From the NCBI GenBank assembly GCA_010279815.1, contig QEOQ01000253.1, positions 459,977 to 523,976 on the forward strand: a stretch of 64,000 nt of DNA, in the 5' to 3' direction. The stretch comes from Brachionus plicatilis (Eukaryota; Rotifera; Eurotatoria; Ploima; Brachionidae). The translations under genes were made by a program, and so were the position numbers. The notes beneath the pieces are model-generated. The model did no database searches, had not been told where the DNA came from, and was given only the letters and a program-made list of their open reading frames with translations. Below are positions 36,699 to 49,229 of the stretch, piece after piece; the first letter of the stretch is position 1, and each line of letters begins with the position of its first letter.

Positions 36699-38459
36699 TA
36701 TCTAAAGAGATATTTAAAAATTCGATTTAGGTCAAAACTTTTATTGCCAATAACGATAAAATGAAATAGAATGAAATGTGACTACGTTTCATTTTACATT
36801 TTATATGAATAATTTTAAATTTATTTTTTTTTATTTAAAATTTATTATGACAATCCGAAAAGATTTTATTTTTAAAGTATATACGGGCTTTGGTTTAATT
36901 ATTGAAATTTTTTTTATAATTTTTCTGTGATGGTAAACTTGTGCACAAATTAAGAATATATTTTTTGCGATATTGTCTTTTAAAAATGATAAGATTTTTT
37001 CATATATTTTTTGTTAGTTAATCTTTTTTATGGAGATTTAAAACTTTTGCTTCAATAAAAGTCTATCAAAAAAAATAAATTAGAATACTTATATTTAACC
37101 AATTTTAGAGAATAAACTCAGTCAGATCAGAATACATCAAAATCCTTCTTTTCATCCTAGAAATTGAATAAAATTTATTTCAAAAATACTAATAATAAAT
37201 GAGTATTAAGGATAATATAATCATTGGTAAAAAATCTTAAATTTGTCTGTCTCTTTCAATATGTAAAATGTGTTAATTTGTAAATACTTAGTAAATAATA
37301 ATATTCTATAGAAAATAAAGTATAAATTCACATAAGGAAGTTCTATTACTTTCTTTTGTTCATAGTTAGAGATTTCTTAAGTGGTCTTTTGCTGTAGAGT
37401 TGCTCTTTTCGAAAGATGAGTTTAAGTTTGACTTGATATGCCATAGGAAGATTTTTCAATGAAAAAATTGTGATAATCAAAGGAATAATTTAGGTATATT
37501 CTCAAATATTTATAAAAAATAGAATAAATTTTTTTGGGTAAAAAATTTAAGCCTAATCAATAAAATGTTGGCAAATTAAAAAATAGTTATTTTTGTTTTT
37601 TTTTAATTTTAAAATATCTGGTAAAAGTAAAAAGGAAAATTCTATTAATTGTTGAATCATTTTATAAAATGATAGTGACATATTTATTTATTTTTATTGT
37701 AATTTTTCTAATAAATTTAGCTAAAATGTATTAAGTTGATATTGTGAAGAGTTTTTTGATGTGAATTTTAATATGTTATCTAAGGCTAAAGGCTTCAAAA
37801 GCTAAAAACTCTTTCAAATTATAGGCCATTAAAAATAGGTAGCTAAATAAAGGTTCTTAGATTGTTTAAATATTTTATCAATATTTATTTGGAAAAAGGC
37901 ACTTTATAAGCTAAAATTTTTTTTAATATTTATTTTAAAAATAATTGATTTGAAAAAAGATTGAAATTATCAAAAATTCTCTAAGCAAAATGATAAAAAC
38001 ATAAATTAAATCCAAATTTTTCTTGAAATTTTTTTCAATTAGCAAATTGTTTAAATTTTTTTGAAATTTTAGTTATTAAGTGGTCTCCGAGATTAAAATT
38101 GATCAATTTTCAATAAATTTTGCTATTTTTTTAATGACTTAATGAGCTAATTGATAATTGAGTTTTTTAATGCAAATTATATTCAATTTTTACTAGATAG
38201 AAGTTTTTTTTATATTTACAACACAAAATAAATAAATAGACAAAGTTTTTAAACCATTAACGTATTAAAAATGATAAATGTTTTAATAAAAAAGAGTTAC
38301 CATAACCACTTTAATTGATGAAAATTTTCAATAGTAATTTTTTAAAATAAAAATATAATTTTAAAGAAATTAATTCAATTTTTTTAAATTTTTATATATT
38401 TTTTCGAAGTTATTTGTTCAAGAAGTCATATGTCATATTTTAATAATTTCGCCCATGCT
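36699..38459. other. Intergenic, AT-rich, nothing recognised
   Basis: Upstream of the zinc transporter on its strand, so it should contain that promoter. No frame, repeat or RNA gene found. Confidence 0.3.
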
Positions 38460-38935
38460 ATCAATTAGGATCGAGCAAGTGGTGTAGTGGTTTGATCATT
38501 CCTTTCGAACAGAAAAAGTATGCAATCACCTACCGCTCAAGAATAAAATCTAGTTAAAAAGAAATCGAAAAAGCAGAGAGAAACTCAGTGGAGTAGTGGT
38601 AGCAACCCAGTGGCCAAAGAAATGCCATTGGTGGCACTTTAAACTGAAAACCCATGAGGAGGTAGCAAGCAGAAAAGTGGTATATATACTGCGAAATATA
38701 GATGTAGAGTTGGAATCTGGAATGTCTGAAACATATGTGTGTGGTAGGTATTTGTGAAAGTCGCCGGACTTGATCAGGTCAGAATATTATTACCCTATAC
38801 TCCACAAGGAGCGAATAAGGAAAAAAAATCACTAAGATAAAATTGGAGGCACTCATCTCCTTAACCAGTACCTTTTAAACAACGGCTCTGATCTGAAGCA
38901 GGTTCCTGCATTGAGTTGATCTTCTACACCGCAAT
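38460..38935 (+). repeat. SINE/LINE-like composite repeat, copy 2
   Basis: GC-richer block. The 5' side has the tRNA-like word AGTGGTGTAGTGGTTTGATC (box-A-like) and a second TGGAGTAGTGGTAGCAACCC. The middle, in one frame, reads IWNV then a stop then NICVV, near RVGxWNVRxM at the start of LINE endonucleases. The end (38850-38900) is the inverse of 20250-20310. Interpreted as a decayed non-LTR-dependent repeat; no target duplication identified. Confidence 0.4.
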
Positions 38936-40239
38936 TATTACTGAATTAAATCGGACTGAATTTTAATTATGAAAGGTCTTTCAAACATTCATCTACTAGA
39001 GCGATATTTTAAAGATTTTTTCTCCCTCAGTGATCTTTTAAATTATGATCCTCAGCTTATATGATTAATACACACCATTCTACTATGTAGGCTATTTTCC
39101 ATATTTTAAGTATCAAAAAATCAAGTTTATTACGGTTAACTGTTTTAGATACAATCTAAAAAACTCATAATTGATTTAAATATTTTATTTTAATCAATAT
39201 AAAAAAAGATTCATTAATTAGGCAAAAAGTGTTCTCATGGTAAAAAAATTTCATTTTATTTTAATTATTCAATTTTATATTAATTTCATTTAATTACACT
39301 TTTATTCAAAAGTTAAGGCGAATAGTCTTGATTTTAAATTTCTCTTAAAATTTATTTATTCAAATCTTTATGGGTCAGGTAGAAAAAAACATAAAAAAAA
39401 GAAAAAACATTTAGAAAAGAGATAACAAACATATACATAAAAAATCAAAAAGAGATAAAACATAAATTATATAAAAAATAACTTAAAAAGCTAAAACGTT
39501 TTATTTTTACTTATGTTTTGTTTTATTTTTATTTAAAACGTTTAATGTAAGCGAGACGAAATTCAGCTTAAATTAGGTCTAATTCAAAAAATCTTTTAAA
39601 AAAAAAGTCGTTTAAACTTTCATTTAAATAAATTTAAAGATTAATTTTATTATTTAAAGATAAACTCTTTGAATTGAAATGATATTTTGAATTGATCATC
39701 AACTTCAAGATGCCGTTTTATGCTATAAATTTTTATTATACTTAACTTGCATTTTTTTATACGAGACTAATTTTTATATGCTTTAATGAATAAATCTTTA
39801 TACGTAACTTAATTTTTTTTATACTAAAATTTTTTTTATGTGTCAAATACATTTTTGCATTTTTATTAAAATAAAAGTTTTAAGAATTCAAAAATTTTAT
39901 TATGAATTAAAAAATTAAAAATATATTTAAAGAAGACAATTCAAAGAATAACTTTACATCTATTGAAAAATTATTACTCAAGTTGGAATCGGTTAAANNN
40001 NNAAAAAAAAAAAAAAAAACAACTCGACTAAAACTATTCAGCTTGTACTAGTCTAAAACATATTTGGAAAAAAGAGACTAATGCCTCAAAATTTTGATTG
40101 TTTAATTTATCATCAATAAATATAAGCTAATATTCGAACATATACAAAACTAAAATACCGATTTTAATTGTTTATAAAATACGAATTGTTTAAAAAATTG
40201 AGCCTTTAAAAATTTAAGAAGAGAAAAAAATTAATTAAT
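38936..40239. other. Intergenic, with assembly gap
   Basis: AT-rich spacer 3' of the adenylyl cyclase. Five N at 39998-40002 followed by a run of A mark an unresolved homopolymer or scaffold join. No genes seen. Confidence 0.6.
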
Positions 40240-43200
40240 TCAATTTTGATTGTGTTTCCTATTTTCGTTAGGATCCAGAAAATATGTCATCATTTTATCT
40301 TTGCCCTTTATCTGAATCAGACCTCGCTGATAAAACTTATAATCATCTCCGAGCAAGTTGGCAGCTTTTTCGGGCGCCTGCAACAGCCCTGCTTGACCCG
40401 TCGAGTCCATTCTCGACGCAACATTCACCGTATCGCCCCAAATGTCGTACAACAGCCTATCAGTTCCAATGACGCCAGCAGTCAGCGGACCACAATTAAA
40501 ACCCATTTTCATCTGAAACTTAAAGTGACACACAGACATGGCCTCGAGGTTGAACGACTCGAGTTTTTCCTTCATTTCCAGCGCAAAATCGACCAAGTCG
40601 TACAAATGAGAGATGTCAGAATTTTGATTGTGCAGCTTTAGGCCCGAGGCTATCATAAAAGTCGAACCAATCGACTTTATTTTCTCTATTTCCTTGTACT
40701 TGGGCTCATCGAGCAATCGATCAAAATCGATTGATATCTCGTTGAGGACCCGGAGTAGTTCGCGACCTCCCTCATAGGATTCCTCGAAAAATTCCGAAAA
40801 ATTACACAAACTCACAAACAACACGCCCACGCACTCATAATTCATCGAGTACTGCTTTTTCTCTTTCACATGGCTGATCACATGAGACGGAATTACGATG
40901 TCAATGAGCCAACTGGCCAAGTCTTTTTGCTCTTTGGCAAAGGTTATTTTCATGAGCGCCTCCTGGTCATACTTGAAGCTGATTCTCTGTATCAATTCAC
41001 TTTGTCTATTTATTAGCCAAATGAGCAAGACCAGCAGTCCAAAATCGAGCAGGGCCACTGCATTCCGGGCCACAAAGCCCTTGAGGAACATGCTGCTGTA
41101 CAAGCTGAGCGAACTTGTCGCCGCCACCGGATCCAGCGCCAATTCTCCTGTTTGATTTGATTGCCGATTGATTGCCTCAATTTGCTCATTAATGTTCGTG
41201 CCAATGCCCAACATGGCACACAGAGCAAATATGAGCGCAAAAGCAAGAGACAAACAGCTCTTGTACAAAGAGCTTAGTTGCACAAATGAGCCAAAATTGA
41301 CCAACGCAATGGTGTACACAAAATAAAGGTACAGAGCGAACAAATTGAGTCTGTTTGTTGGCTCAAAGAAGCTGTTAGTTTGCTGATTGTTGTTGTGATT
41401 GAGCAGAGAGCGCCACAGGTAGTTGTTTAGATTGGACATGAATGGAAGACCAGTGCCAAGTAGATAGATTGGCACGGCGGTCAGAAAAATGAATGAGAAC
41501 GCGTACAAAAGTGCGTATTTGAGAAGAACTTTTTTTCTGAGCGTGGCTCTGGCGTACTTTGGCGTGTTGGCCAAGTGGCTCTTTGCCGAGTGCCATATTC
41601 TGTGGTTGTAGAAGAAAAAGGCGAGCAAGAGGCCCGTCTGAAACACAAAAAGAACACAGAAGACAATGAGGACTGCCAAAAAATGGCTGGTGTAGCTGAT
41701 GGTGTGTTTGTAGTGGGTCATTGTGGCGACTACAAATGACAAAAAAAATGCGCTGGACACACACAAATTGATGGCAAAGGCAACCGAAATGCTCAATGGA
41801 AGGAGATTGCGGGAGCTTGTGCAAAATGTGTTGTGCCAAGTTGGATTGTCGGCGGCCAGACCCATTAGGTAGGCTTGAAACTGGGCCTCTTCGCTGGACT
41901 CGAAGCGCATGGTCACAAAATTGGTCTCGGGCTGAAAGAACTGGATTTGTTTGACGGCCAAAGTGAGCAAGTTTTGCTCGTCGATGCAGCTGAGAGAGCG
42001 CTCGACGCTGACAAGAGGTTGCGCCACGCTTGGTTCTTGACTTTGGTCGAGGGTCTTGCGCGAGTTCCGGGTCTCGGTGAGCTTGAGCGCGTCCGCCACG
42101 GTCTCGCGCTTCGACTCGCGCACCACAAAGTATGTGGCCTTGCCGGACTGGTTTTCGCCCGGCTCCGTGTTGAACTTGGCGTCCAATTTTTTGTACGTGT
42201 CCTCGGATATGTGGACCCATCCGGCGCGGCCACTCGACTCCATTTTGTTGGCGAGCGTGACGTCACTTGACCAGACGTCGAAGCGAAAGCGCTTGCCGCC
42301 GATGAAGCCGCACAGGGCGCTGCCCGTGTGCACCCCGACGCGCATGTTCACGTCCACGTCGTGGTCCTTGTTGAAAATTTCGATTTCTTTCACCATCAAC
42401 AGGCCCATTTGTACACAGCACTTGGCGTGGTCTTGCCGGCCGTTCAGACACCCGCTCACACAGTAGTAGCAGTCGCCCAGTGTGCTGATCTTTTCGCAGC
42501 CGGCCTGCTCGCACAGCCGGTCGAATCGGGCGTACAAGTCGTTGAGCAAAAAGACGAGCTCTTGGGCAGTTTTGTTGGAGCTCATGCGCGTAAAGCCGAC
42601 TATGTCGGCGAACAATATGCTGATCTCGCTCACCGGATAGATGAACAGCGGTCTCATTTGGTCCACGCGGTTCACATTTTTTCTGAACTCCTCGGGCTTG
42701 CCGAACACGTGGGTGAACAGAGGTGGCATTATGGACTTGATCATGCGCTCCGATATTTGCTTGTCTTGCTGCGATGCCATGTGCGCCTTGTTCATGTGCG
42801 CCAGCTTCATGAACGTGTCCCGTTTTATCGAGTCCACGCTCACCTTTAGGTACGCCGACACCAGGTGCAGCGAAGAGTGCAGCAGAATTTTGACCAAAAT
42901 GAATATTGTTTTTTGCGAGTGCAAATAGGCACTGGGCTCGTTGGCAAATTGTTTGCCAAGCGCCAAGTACTCGAACGCACAGCTGAGACAGGTGCCCGCA
43001 GTGATTGGTATGAGCAGCTGAAATGGATAGATCAAGTAGAGAAGAAGGATTGTCTGGGTGAACCAGACAAAATGGGATGTTGGCGAGACTGGCGATTGTT
43101 TGCCAAAGAAAAGCAAGAAGCAGAGAGCGAGCATGAGCAGTGTGACCAGCAGGGCGGTGCCATACGCACACTTTTGGTACACATGTCTCAGTTTGTTTAC

Positions 43201-43968
43201 CAGCACCGAGTCTTGTTCGTGTTTTGTGCGCAATTGGGTGAACTCGCGCTCTTTTTCCAGCACTTCTTGCATTGCCTCTTTCAGGTCTTTTTCAGCTAGC
43301 TTAAAATTTACCTTGGTCTCTTGCTCTTGGCCAGCCAGTTTTTTCTCATCTCTTCTAAACTCGTTTTCCTGGTACTCAATAACCACCAGAAAAACAAAAA
43401 TAACCACGTAAATCAAGCAAACAATTGCCATACAAGACAAGAGAAAAGTGTTCCCTTCCATCAAGCCACTTGTTTCAGCGTTTACTTGAAGCCAAATCGT
43501 CCAGTTGGACTGTGTGGCGTATTTGTTGATTGTAGCGTACTTTGAACCAATGTCTAATTGACTTTGACCACTTAGGATCAAGTAGAAGAGCCACGTGAGC
43601 GTGAAAGTGATTAGATAGAGCAGGTACTTGATGTAAATAGATCTGGATACGCCCAGATAGGACCATTTGAATGCGTTCTCAAGCTGGACAGACTCGAACT
43701 TGAGATTTAGATCGAGAATGTTGTCAATTTTGTGCCAGAGGCTTTTTTTGCTGCCGGACATTTTTCTATGGTCACAGTTTGCCTTCAAATTGTTGACATT
43801 CGAGTCTAATTTGTCAAAGTTTTTCTGATTGTTTCCTTGGCCTAATAGCACTTCCTCTTGCTGGCTGTCAACATTTTTTATCTTTTTGCTCAACCGGTAG
43901 TTTTTTCTCTTCAATTCGACTAGTTCTATATTATCATCGGTGGTCGCCTCGCTTGCTGAAGCGTTCAT
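40240..43968 (-). CDS. ADCY9: Transmembrane adenylyl cyclase, type 9-like, single exon
   Basis: Converts ATP to cAMP at the plasma membrane under G-protein control. 1242 codons, ATG start, uninterrupted. Cytosolic N-terminus 1-110; first membrane cassette about 110-375 (YLLYLITFTLTWLFYLIL, AIVCLIYVVIFVFLVVIEY, ALLVTLLMLALCFLLFF), with a charged helical stretch at 205-255. C1 catalytic half about 447-600: ILFADIVGFTRMSSNKTA (metal Asp), KISTLGDCYYCVSGC (second metal Asp), NMRVGVHTGSALCG, RFDVWSSDVTLANKMES. Second membrane cassette about 735-1000. C2 about 1050-1230: VGVLFVSLCNFSEFFEESYE, EKIKSIGSTFMIASGL, GPLTAGVIGTDRLLYDIWGD, NVASRMDSTG (purine and transition-state residues), QIKGKDKMMTYF (Lys). 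C1 and C2 match ADCY9 better than types 1-8. Coding GC is far above the neighbouring genes, most strongly between 41900 and 43000. Confidence 0.96.
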   Translation of the reverse strand: MNASASEATTDDNIELVELKRKNYRLSKKIKNVDSQQEEVLLGQGNNQKNFDKLDSNVNNLKANCDHRKMSGSKKSLWHKIDNILDLNLKFESVQLENAFKWSYLGVSRSIYIKYLLYLITFTLTWLFYLILSGQSQLDIGSKYATINKYATQSNWTIWLQVNAETSGLMEGNTFLLSCMAIVCLIYVVIFVFLVVIEYQENEFRRDEKKLAGQEQETKVNFKLAEKDLKEAMQEVLEKEREFTQLRTKHEQDSVLVNKLRHVYQKCAYGTALLVTLLMLALCFLLFFGKQSPVSPTSHFVWFTQTILLLYLIYPFQLLIPITAGTCLSCAFEYLALGKQFANEPSAYLHSQKTIFILVKILLHSSLHLVSAYLKVSVDSIKRDTFMKLAHMNKAHMASQQDKQISERMIKSIMPPLFTHVFGKPEEFRKNVNRVDQMRPLFIYPVSEISILFADIVGFTRMSSNKTAQELVFLLNDLYARFDRLCEQAGCEKISTLGDCYYCVSGCLNGRQDHAKCCVQMGLLMVKEIEIFNKDHDVDVNMRVGVHTGSALCGFIGGKRFRFDVWSSDVTLANKMESSGRAGWVHISEDTYKKLDAKFNTEPGENQSGKATYFVVRESKRETVADALKLTETRNSRKTLDQSQEPSVAQPLVSVERSLSCIDEQNLLTLAVKQIQFFQPETNFVTMRFESSEEAQFQAYLMGLAADNPTWHNTFCTSSRNLLPLSISVAFAINLCVSSAFFLSFVVATMTHYKHTISYTSHFLAVLIVFCVLFVFQTGLLLAFFFYNHRIWHSAKSHLANTPKYARATLRKKVLLKYALLYAFSFIFLTAVPIYLLGTGLPFMSNLNNYLWRSLLNHNNNQQTNSFFEPTNRLNLFALYLYFVYTIALVNFGSFVQLSSLYKSCLSLAFALIFALCAMLGIGTNINEQIEAINRQSNQTGELALDPVAATSSLSLYSSMFLKGFVARNAVALLDFGLLVLLIWLINRQSELIQRISFKYDQEALMKITFAKEQKDLASWLIDIVIPSHVISHVKEKKQYSMNYECVGVLFVSLCNFSEFFEESYEGGRELLRVLNEISIDFDRLLDEPKYKEIEKIKSIGSTFMIASGLKLHNQNSDISHLYDLVDFALEMKEKLESFNLEAMSVCHFKFQMKMGFNCGPLTAGVIGTDRLLYDIWGDTVNVASRMDSTGQAGLLQAPEKAANLLGDDYKFYQRGLIQIKGKDKMMTYFLDPNENRKHNQN

Positions 43969-44620
43969 ATCATGGACAATTTCGATGCAGTCTTCTTAAA
44001 ACAAAGTTTTAAATGAGCTGTGTAAAAGTTGTGTAAAAGATGGAGCGCTTTTTTTGTTATACGCCTGGAATAGCTTAGCTCAAGGCCTTAATTACCTTTG
44101 AACAGATTTTTTTTGTTTAGAATAAAAAAAATAATTAAAAAATGTTATCGAAAAATGAGAAAAAAATTGAGTGCAAATCGTAAAATGGAAAAAAATTTGA
44201 AAGCAATTTGAAGGCGCTTTTTGTGCATAATGGAAATAATTTTAAAAATTTCAAAATAAACTTGTTCTTAGACTTTCTAATTTCTAATTTTGTTAAATAA
44301 GCCTACGAAACATCTAAGGAGCTTGATAAATCAATTGAGTTGAAATAATCAAATTGGTTCTAGCTCTCGAGTTTCCGCTTTCAATGCGATTGCTTGCTGC
44401 CTATTGCAATCGCTGTGTTTGACAGCTAAAGAAAAATTCTACTTTATAGCTCTACGGTAATTTTAAAGAGGATTTTTTTTTTTTAAATGTTAAAAAATAA
44501 AAATAATTTAATCTTTAGAGCTATAAAAATTTTATTGCTTTTATGTGTACTTAGTGATTTTTTGTTGAAAAATAAAAGACGAAAATTTAAATAAATAAAA
44601 TTTTTTTTTTATTTCAAAAA
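43969..44620. promoter_or_regulatory. Presumed upstream region of ADCY9
   Basis: Lies 5' of the start codon. A GC-richer stretch 44360-44430 (AGCTCTCGAGTTTCCGC, imperfect dyad GCAATCGC/GCGATTGC) is the only structured part; function inferred from position only. Confidence 0.25.
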
Positions 44621-44772
44621 TTAAATTTTTTCGCAAGGATTGCACTTGAACATTGGCTTTAGACTTTTAGTTAGTGCCTTATTGTCGGAGATGTATCCAA
44701 GCGATTTGTGACACTCTTTTTGTCTGCATTTAGGGTGTTTATTTAATCTATGAGACTTTGCCAGCTCATTTC
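44621..44772 (-). CDS. Orphan C-terminal exon candidate, Cys/His-rich
   Basis: After an acceptor AG at 44774-44773 the minus strand is open for 50 codons to TAA 44623-44621. It reads ELAKSHRLNKHPKCRQKECH, then KSLGYISDNKALTKSLKPMF and KCNPCEKI. The codons are information-rich compared with the AT spacer, and the Cys/His spacing (CxxxxCH..CxxC) suggests metal binding. No family recognised and no upstream exon found in the 4 kb above. Confidence 0.35.
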
Positions 44773-47700
44773 CTCAAAATGCTTTCAGAATTTGGGCTAA
44801 ACTAAAGTTTTACTCGTGTAAAATGATCACAAAAATATACCTACCATTTTTACATCCACGTATTTTAGTGAAATTCAAAACTTAGAAATATATATAGTAT
44901 TTAAATTAATTTGTATAGCTAGTTATATAGTCTCTTAATCCTCAGGAACTACACTTGAATATTTACCCAAGTAGTTACAATAAGGTAAGAAATTTATCCC
45001 TATACTAATAAACTCCTCACAATAAAAGAAAAAAAACAAAATATCTTTATTTACTTGCTTTAGAGACAATAGCAATAAGAAAATTTAAAAATCAATATTT
45101 TAAAAGTAAATAAATCAATTAAATATATCTAAAGAAAACTTCAATTTTATCTCAAGACATTTTATGGATACCTTAACTCATGAGATAATGAAAGTTTTAT
45201 TTTAGCTATTTTAATTTGCTGGGGAACTAACTAAATCAGCACTAGCTTGCATCCAAATTATTTTTAGATATGATAATTCGACAGAACGAGCATAAAAATA
45301 ATTCTCGAAACGCTCAAGAACCTTTAGGTCTTGAAATTTCAATTTCTTTTTTTTAATTGTTTTTGCTGCATTCTTAGCTTTGTTATTCAACTTTAACTCA
45401 AATAAGACTAGCAATAAAATATATTAAAATATTTTATGATTATTACATTCTTAGTTCTGATAATAACTTATAACGAAAATTCAAAAAATTCAAATAAACA
45501 AAACCAATGCTTTAAAAAATTTGCAATCAAATTCAAACTTGATCAGAAAAAATAGTCTACGAAAAAGAATCTTTAATAATTTTTTTTTCTATTTTTTAAA
45601 ATAACTTAAGCTTGAAAAAAGTCTTGTCAAATTTATAAACTCATCAAATTTGCTTTCAAATTTATTCACATGGAATCATAAGCTTCTTAAATGAGTTGTT
45701 TATTCACGTTTTAGTTAAAATGTAATGATTTGAATTAACTAAAGGCGAATTTTTGATTCAGTTGAAGTCTTTTCGGCAATTGTTAAAAAAAGCTCATAAT
45801 TTAATTTAAATAAATTTCCATCGAAACCAGAAATTCAGGCCCTTGAAAAATTTAATTTTATTTAAATTTTGTAAGACCTAGATAATAAATTTTTTTTAGA
45901 CTTTTCATGACTGAACTAAAAAAATTTTTCTAGTGTTCCAGCTTTACTAAACAAAATAAAAATATGTAATAAATCTATTCTTCGTAAAGAATTTGATTTT
46001 AAAAAAATTAAAATTAATTTACGTTTCATTTTTCTTCAAAAATTTTCGTTAAATGATTCTTGATACGCTAAATGCTTGATTTGAAGAACTTTTACCATTC
46101 ATTAATCAATTTTGACGAATGCTATTAACCTTTTTTCTAAACATAACTTTTGATGATTAATCTAACATTTTAAATATTGAAATATTCCCAAAGGTTATTA
46201 TTCGATTTCATTAGAATACATAATGTATAAAATAATTTATATTTATTATCTAAAAAAATATAAAAAAGCAGAATTAAACTCCATAAAAAAATTTACAATA
46301 ATATATTCTGGCAGTGATTATTTCAATTCTGACTGAATAATTATCTAATTAGCCGTAACATACTTAATTCCTTTTAAATTTAAAAAAAAAAATTTTCTTT
46401 AAATTCAGCAGAATTAAACCAAATCTAAATATTACATAATTCCTTTCTATTTTTAGATAAGTAATTACAGTTCTGTTCTGAATAAAATAAGAAATAAGTC
46501 TTGGGAAATAATTCAAATAACTTGATGATTTTTAGGTTCTTAAATTTAAGAATTGTCTGAAAAAAATTGCAGAACGTGCCGCTTATTCCCTCTGTTTTCC
46601 ATTCAATAAAGACTATTTATTTTAATTAAATAAGAATTTTATTTTCATAATGAACGAATTTTAGTTGATAAAAAATTTAAATAGGTGTTAAATAAAAAAT
46701 TAAAACCCAAATGATTCCTTCCTAAATAATAGTTCGAATTAAAAAAAATTGCTTCGAAAAAAAGAGCAAATCTTGGGCTTTAAATAGTAAAATTTAAAGC
46801 CCAAGAACTAGAATCATTTATTTTTATTCTTAAAAAAATGTATTTCTAATTTCATTTTTAATTTAATGTCTTGAAAACAGGATTTTTCTAATTTGTTAGC
46901 TTGAAACTTACCCTCAGAGTTATCAAAAAATTCTTAAAGGTAATCCCAAGATTTGAAATGGTTCTAAAAATTTAATTTTTTTATGCATGTTTAAATTATT
47001 GATTTATTAAAAAGCTTTTTCGAAATAAAATATGTAATCTAATGTTCAATAAAAATAAATGATAAATTTCAATAACAAGAAATGTATTATAGATTTTGCT
47101 CCACGAATTGCATCAAAGTTATGCTTGTTTAAATTTGATTGATTTTCTAAAATTTATTCAAAACATTTAAATATTATTTGGATGGCATAAAATAAATTCC
47201 GCAAAAAGAGTAATTGACAGCAAAAGGGAAATGTTGGCTTTATTATTTGAAATTAATGCTTAAATTATAATTCACAATCGATTACACTCAATAGTCAAGA
47301 AAATTAACTGAAGATAATCGCTGCTTCTCGCTAAGAAATATGTTTAATTCATAATCTAAATAAAAAGCCGATTATGTGACATAAAATTAAACTGAAAATT
47401 ATTCCAGACTTAAATTATGGTATTTTTTAAAAATTCTCACATTCCAAAATTATTGCATTTGTTCTCCAAATTTAAAATAAATATTTTATTTTATTTTTTA
47501 AGCAAGCGATAAGTACAAATATAAAAAAAGTAGGATAAAGTTTGTTTTTTAATGTTGAAGTTGGCATTAAATGTTGAGTAAATAGGATTATGCTTTTTGA
47601 AAAATAAATTTTTCCCATCTGACACTTAAATATCTGAACGTATTCATTTAAAGTTTTGTCTAGAATTCCATTTAATGAATCCATAAGAAAACGTTATATT

Positions 47701-49076
47701 AGAAAATATTCAAGTAATTAAGCATTTATTTCGTCAGAAAAGAAAAATATATTAATTTTTAATCAAATTCAAACTTAATAAAGATCTTAAAGACATTCAA
47801 ATTCTTGCATCATTGTAATATTAAAAATAAAGATTTAATTTAATAAATAAAAGGCTAAAATTAGAAAAAATAAATAAAATTTGTAATAAATATTCATAAA
47901 ATTATATAATATATATTTTAATATTTTAAACTTCAAAGTGTAACCCTATTTCTATCATAAATTTTTCCTTTAAATTTTAATTTCATTACAAACTGGCTTA
48001 AGATTTTTTCTGCTCTTTACTTAGAAATCTCAACCTGCTTTTTTAATAAAAAAAAATCTACTACAATCTGGGAAAATTGATATTTCCTTTAATTTTATGG
48101 TATTCAAAAAAATTATAATTAGTTTTTTCTCAAATTTTGTTTAAATCATATTTAATAATACTTTACACTCAAACATTAAAATTTATTTGATTATAAATAT
48201 AAATCAAAGGATTTTTGTTAAAAGATTTAATTTTTTAAAACAACAAAGTCTAGATCCAACCATTATTAAACTTTTAAAATTATTAAAATAAACATTCTTT
48301 TATTTAAATAAATATATTGCGTTTTAATGTAATCACATTTATTTACCTTCTACTTTTGTAAACTTGATATACAGTTTACAAAGGTAATTCTAAGATGCAA
48401 ATATATTTGTGACCAGGACCAAAATTTAATTTAGACATCAGCTTCATAATACATGAATAATTTTTCATAATGTTAAATGCTTCTTTAAAAAATGCTTAAA
48501 ACATATGATGACTGAAAAAACTTTTAGATTTTTAGTTTTTTTGGCTTCAACCTCATCAATTTATGATTGCTTGCCGGTGATATTATCTCAATTATTTAGT
48601 CTTTTTTATTGATGTTGCAGTTAATTCCATATCAATCATATTAAATTTTTTTTTTGGAATTTTTATCTTGATACTTTCTATTCGTAACTTTTAGTGAATA
48701 TTTATTTTTTAATTCCATTTTATTTAACTGTTTAACTGTATCAAGCTATAGCTCGTTCAGATAAAAAATAAAAAATCAATTGAGAAAAAATTAAAATTTA
48801 AAGTAATAATATATTAAAGTTTTGAAATTTTAGATTTTTTAAAGTTAATTGAGATTCTAAATAAATTATTATAACTGTAAGGCTTTTAGCAATTGAAATA
48901 GCTGATAGCTACCGGATTTCGCGGATAGTTTTTCAAAGACAGTCAAACTAATGGTTCAGAAATATGATCCTTTTGAGATCGAGACTGAAACGAAATTTAA
49001 AATTTATTTTTGCGCTCCATGATAATTTTTAAGAAAAATCCTAAGCATATTTGATAATTTAACTCGTTTTTCAAAT
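44773..49076. other. Large AT-rich intergenic spacer
   Basis: No gene recognised. Frames at 45211-45414 and 47472-47684 (minus) are lysine/phenylalanine-rich low-complexity translations without supporting features. A LINE/SINE-like tail with AAGCTATAGCTCGTTCAGAT and A-rich repeats lies at 48738-48780. Confidence 0.35.
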
Positions 49077-49229
49077 ATGAAATTTAAATCAGAAATTTTA
49101 TCAGATTTCTATGAAAAAATCAAAAAATACCAAATAAATGAGTTGCGCTGGAATTTTTGCAACTGGAATATTTTCGAAACTAAATTTTCTAGTTTACCAA
49201 AAACTTTACACATTTCAAGCGAATGTTAA
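49077..49229 (+). pseudogene. Short LRR/F-box-like fragment
   Basis: ATG-initiated frame of 50 codons: ILSDFYEKIKKYQINELRWN, then FCNWNIFETKFSSLPKTLHI, stop. The LPKTL/ELRW cadence resembles leucine-rich repeats of the type seen in the 9475-11057 gene. Too short to classify; probably a gene fragment. Confidence 0.3.

Noticed and set aside
41375..43171. Several long open frames on both strands inside the adenylyl cyclase (e.g. 41375-42220 minus, 42263-43171 minus, 42328-42849 plus)
   Set aside because: They overlap a fully conserved 1242-codon cyclase in another frame; the GC-rich coding sequence suppresses stops in alternative frames.
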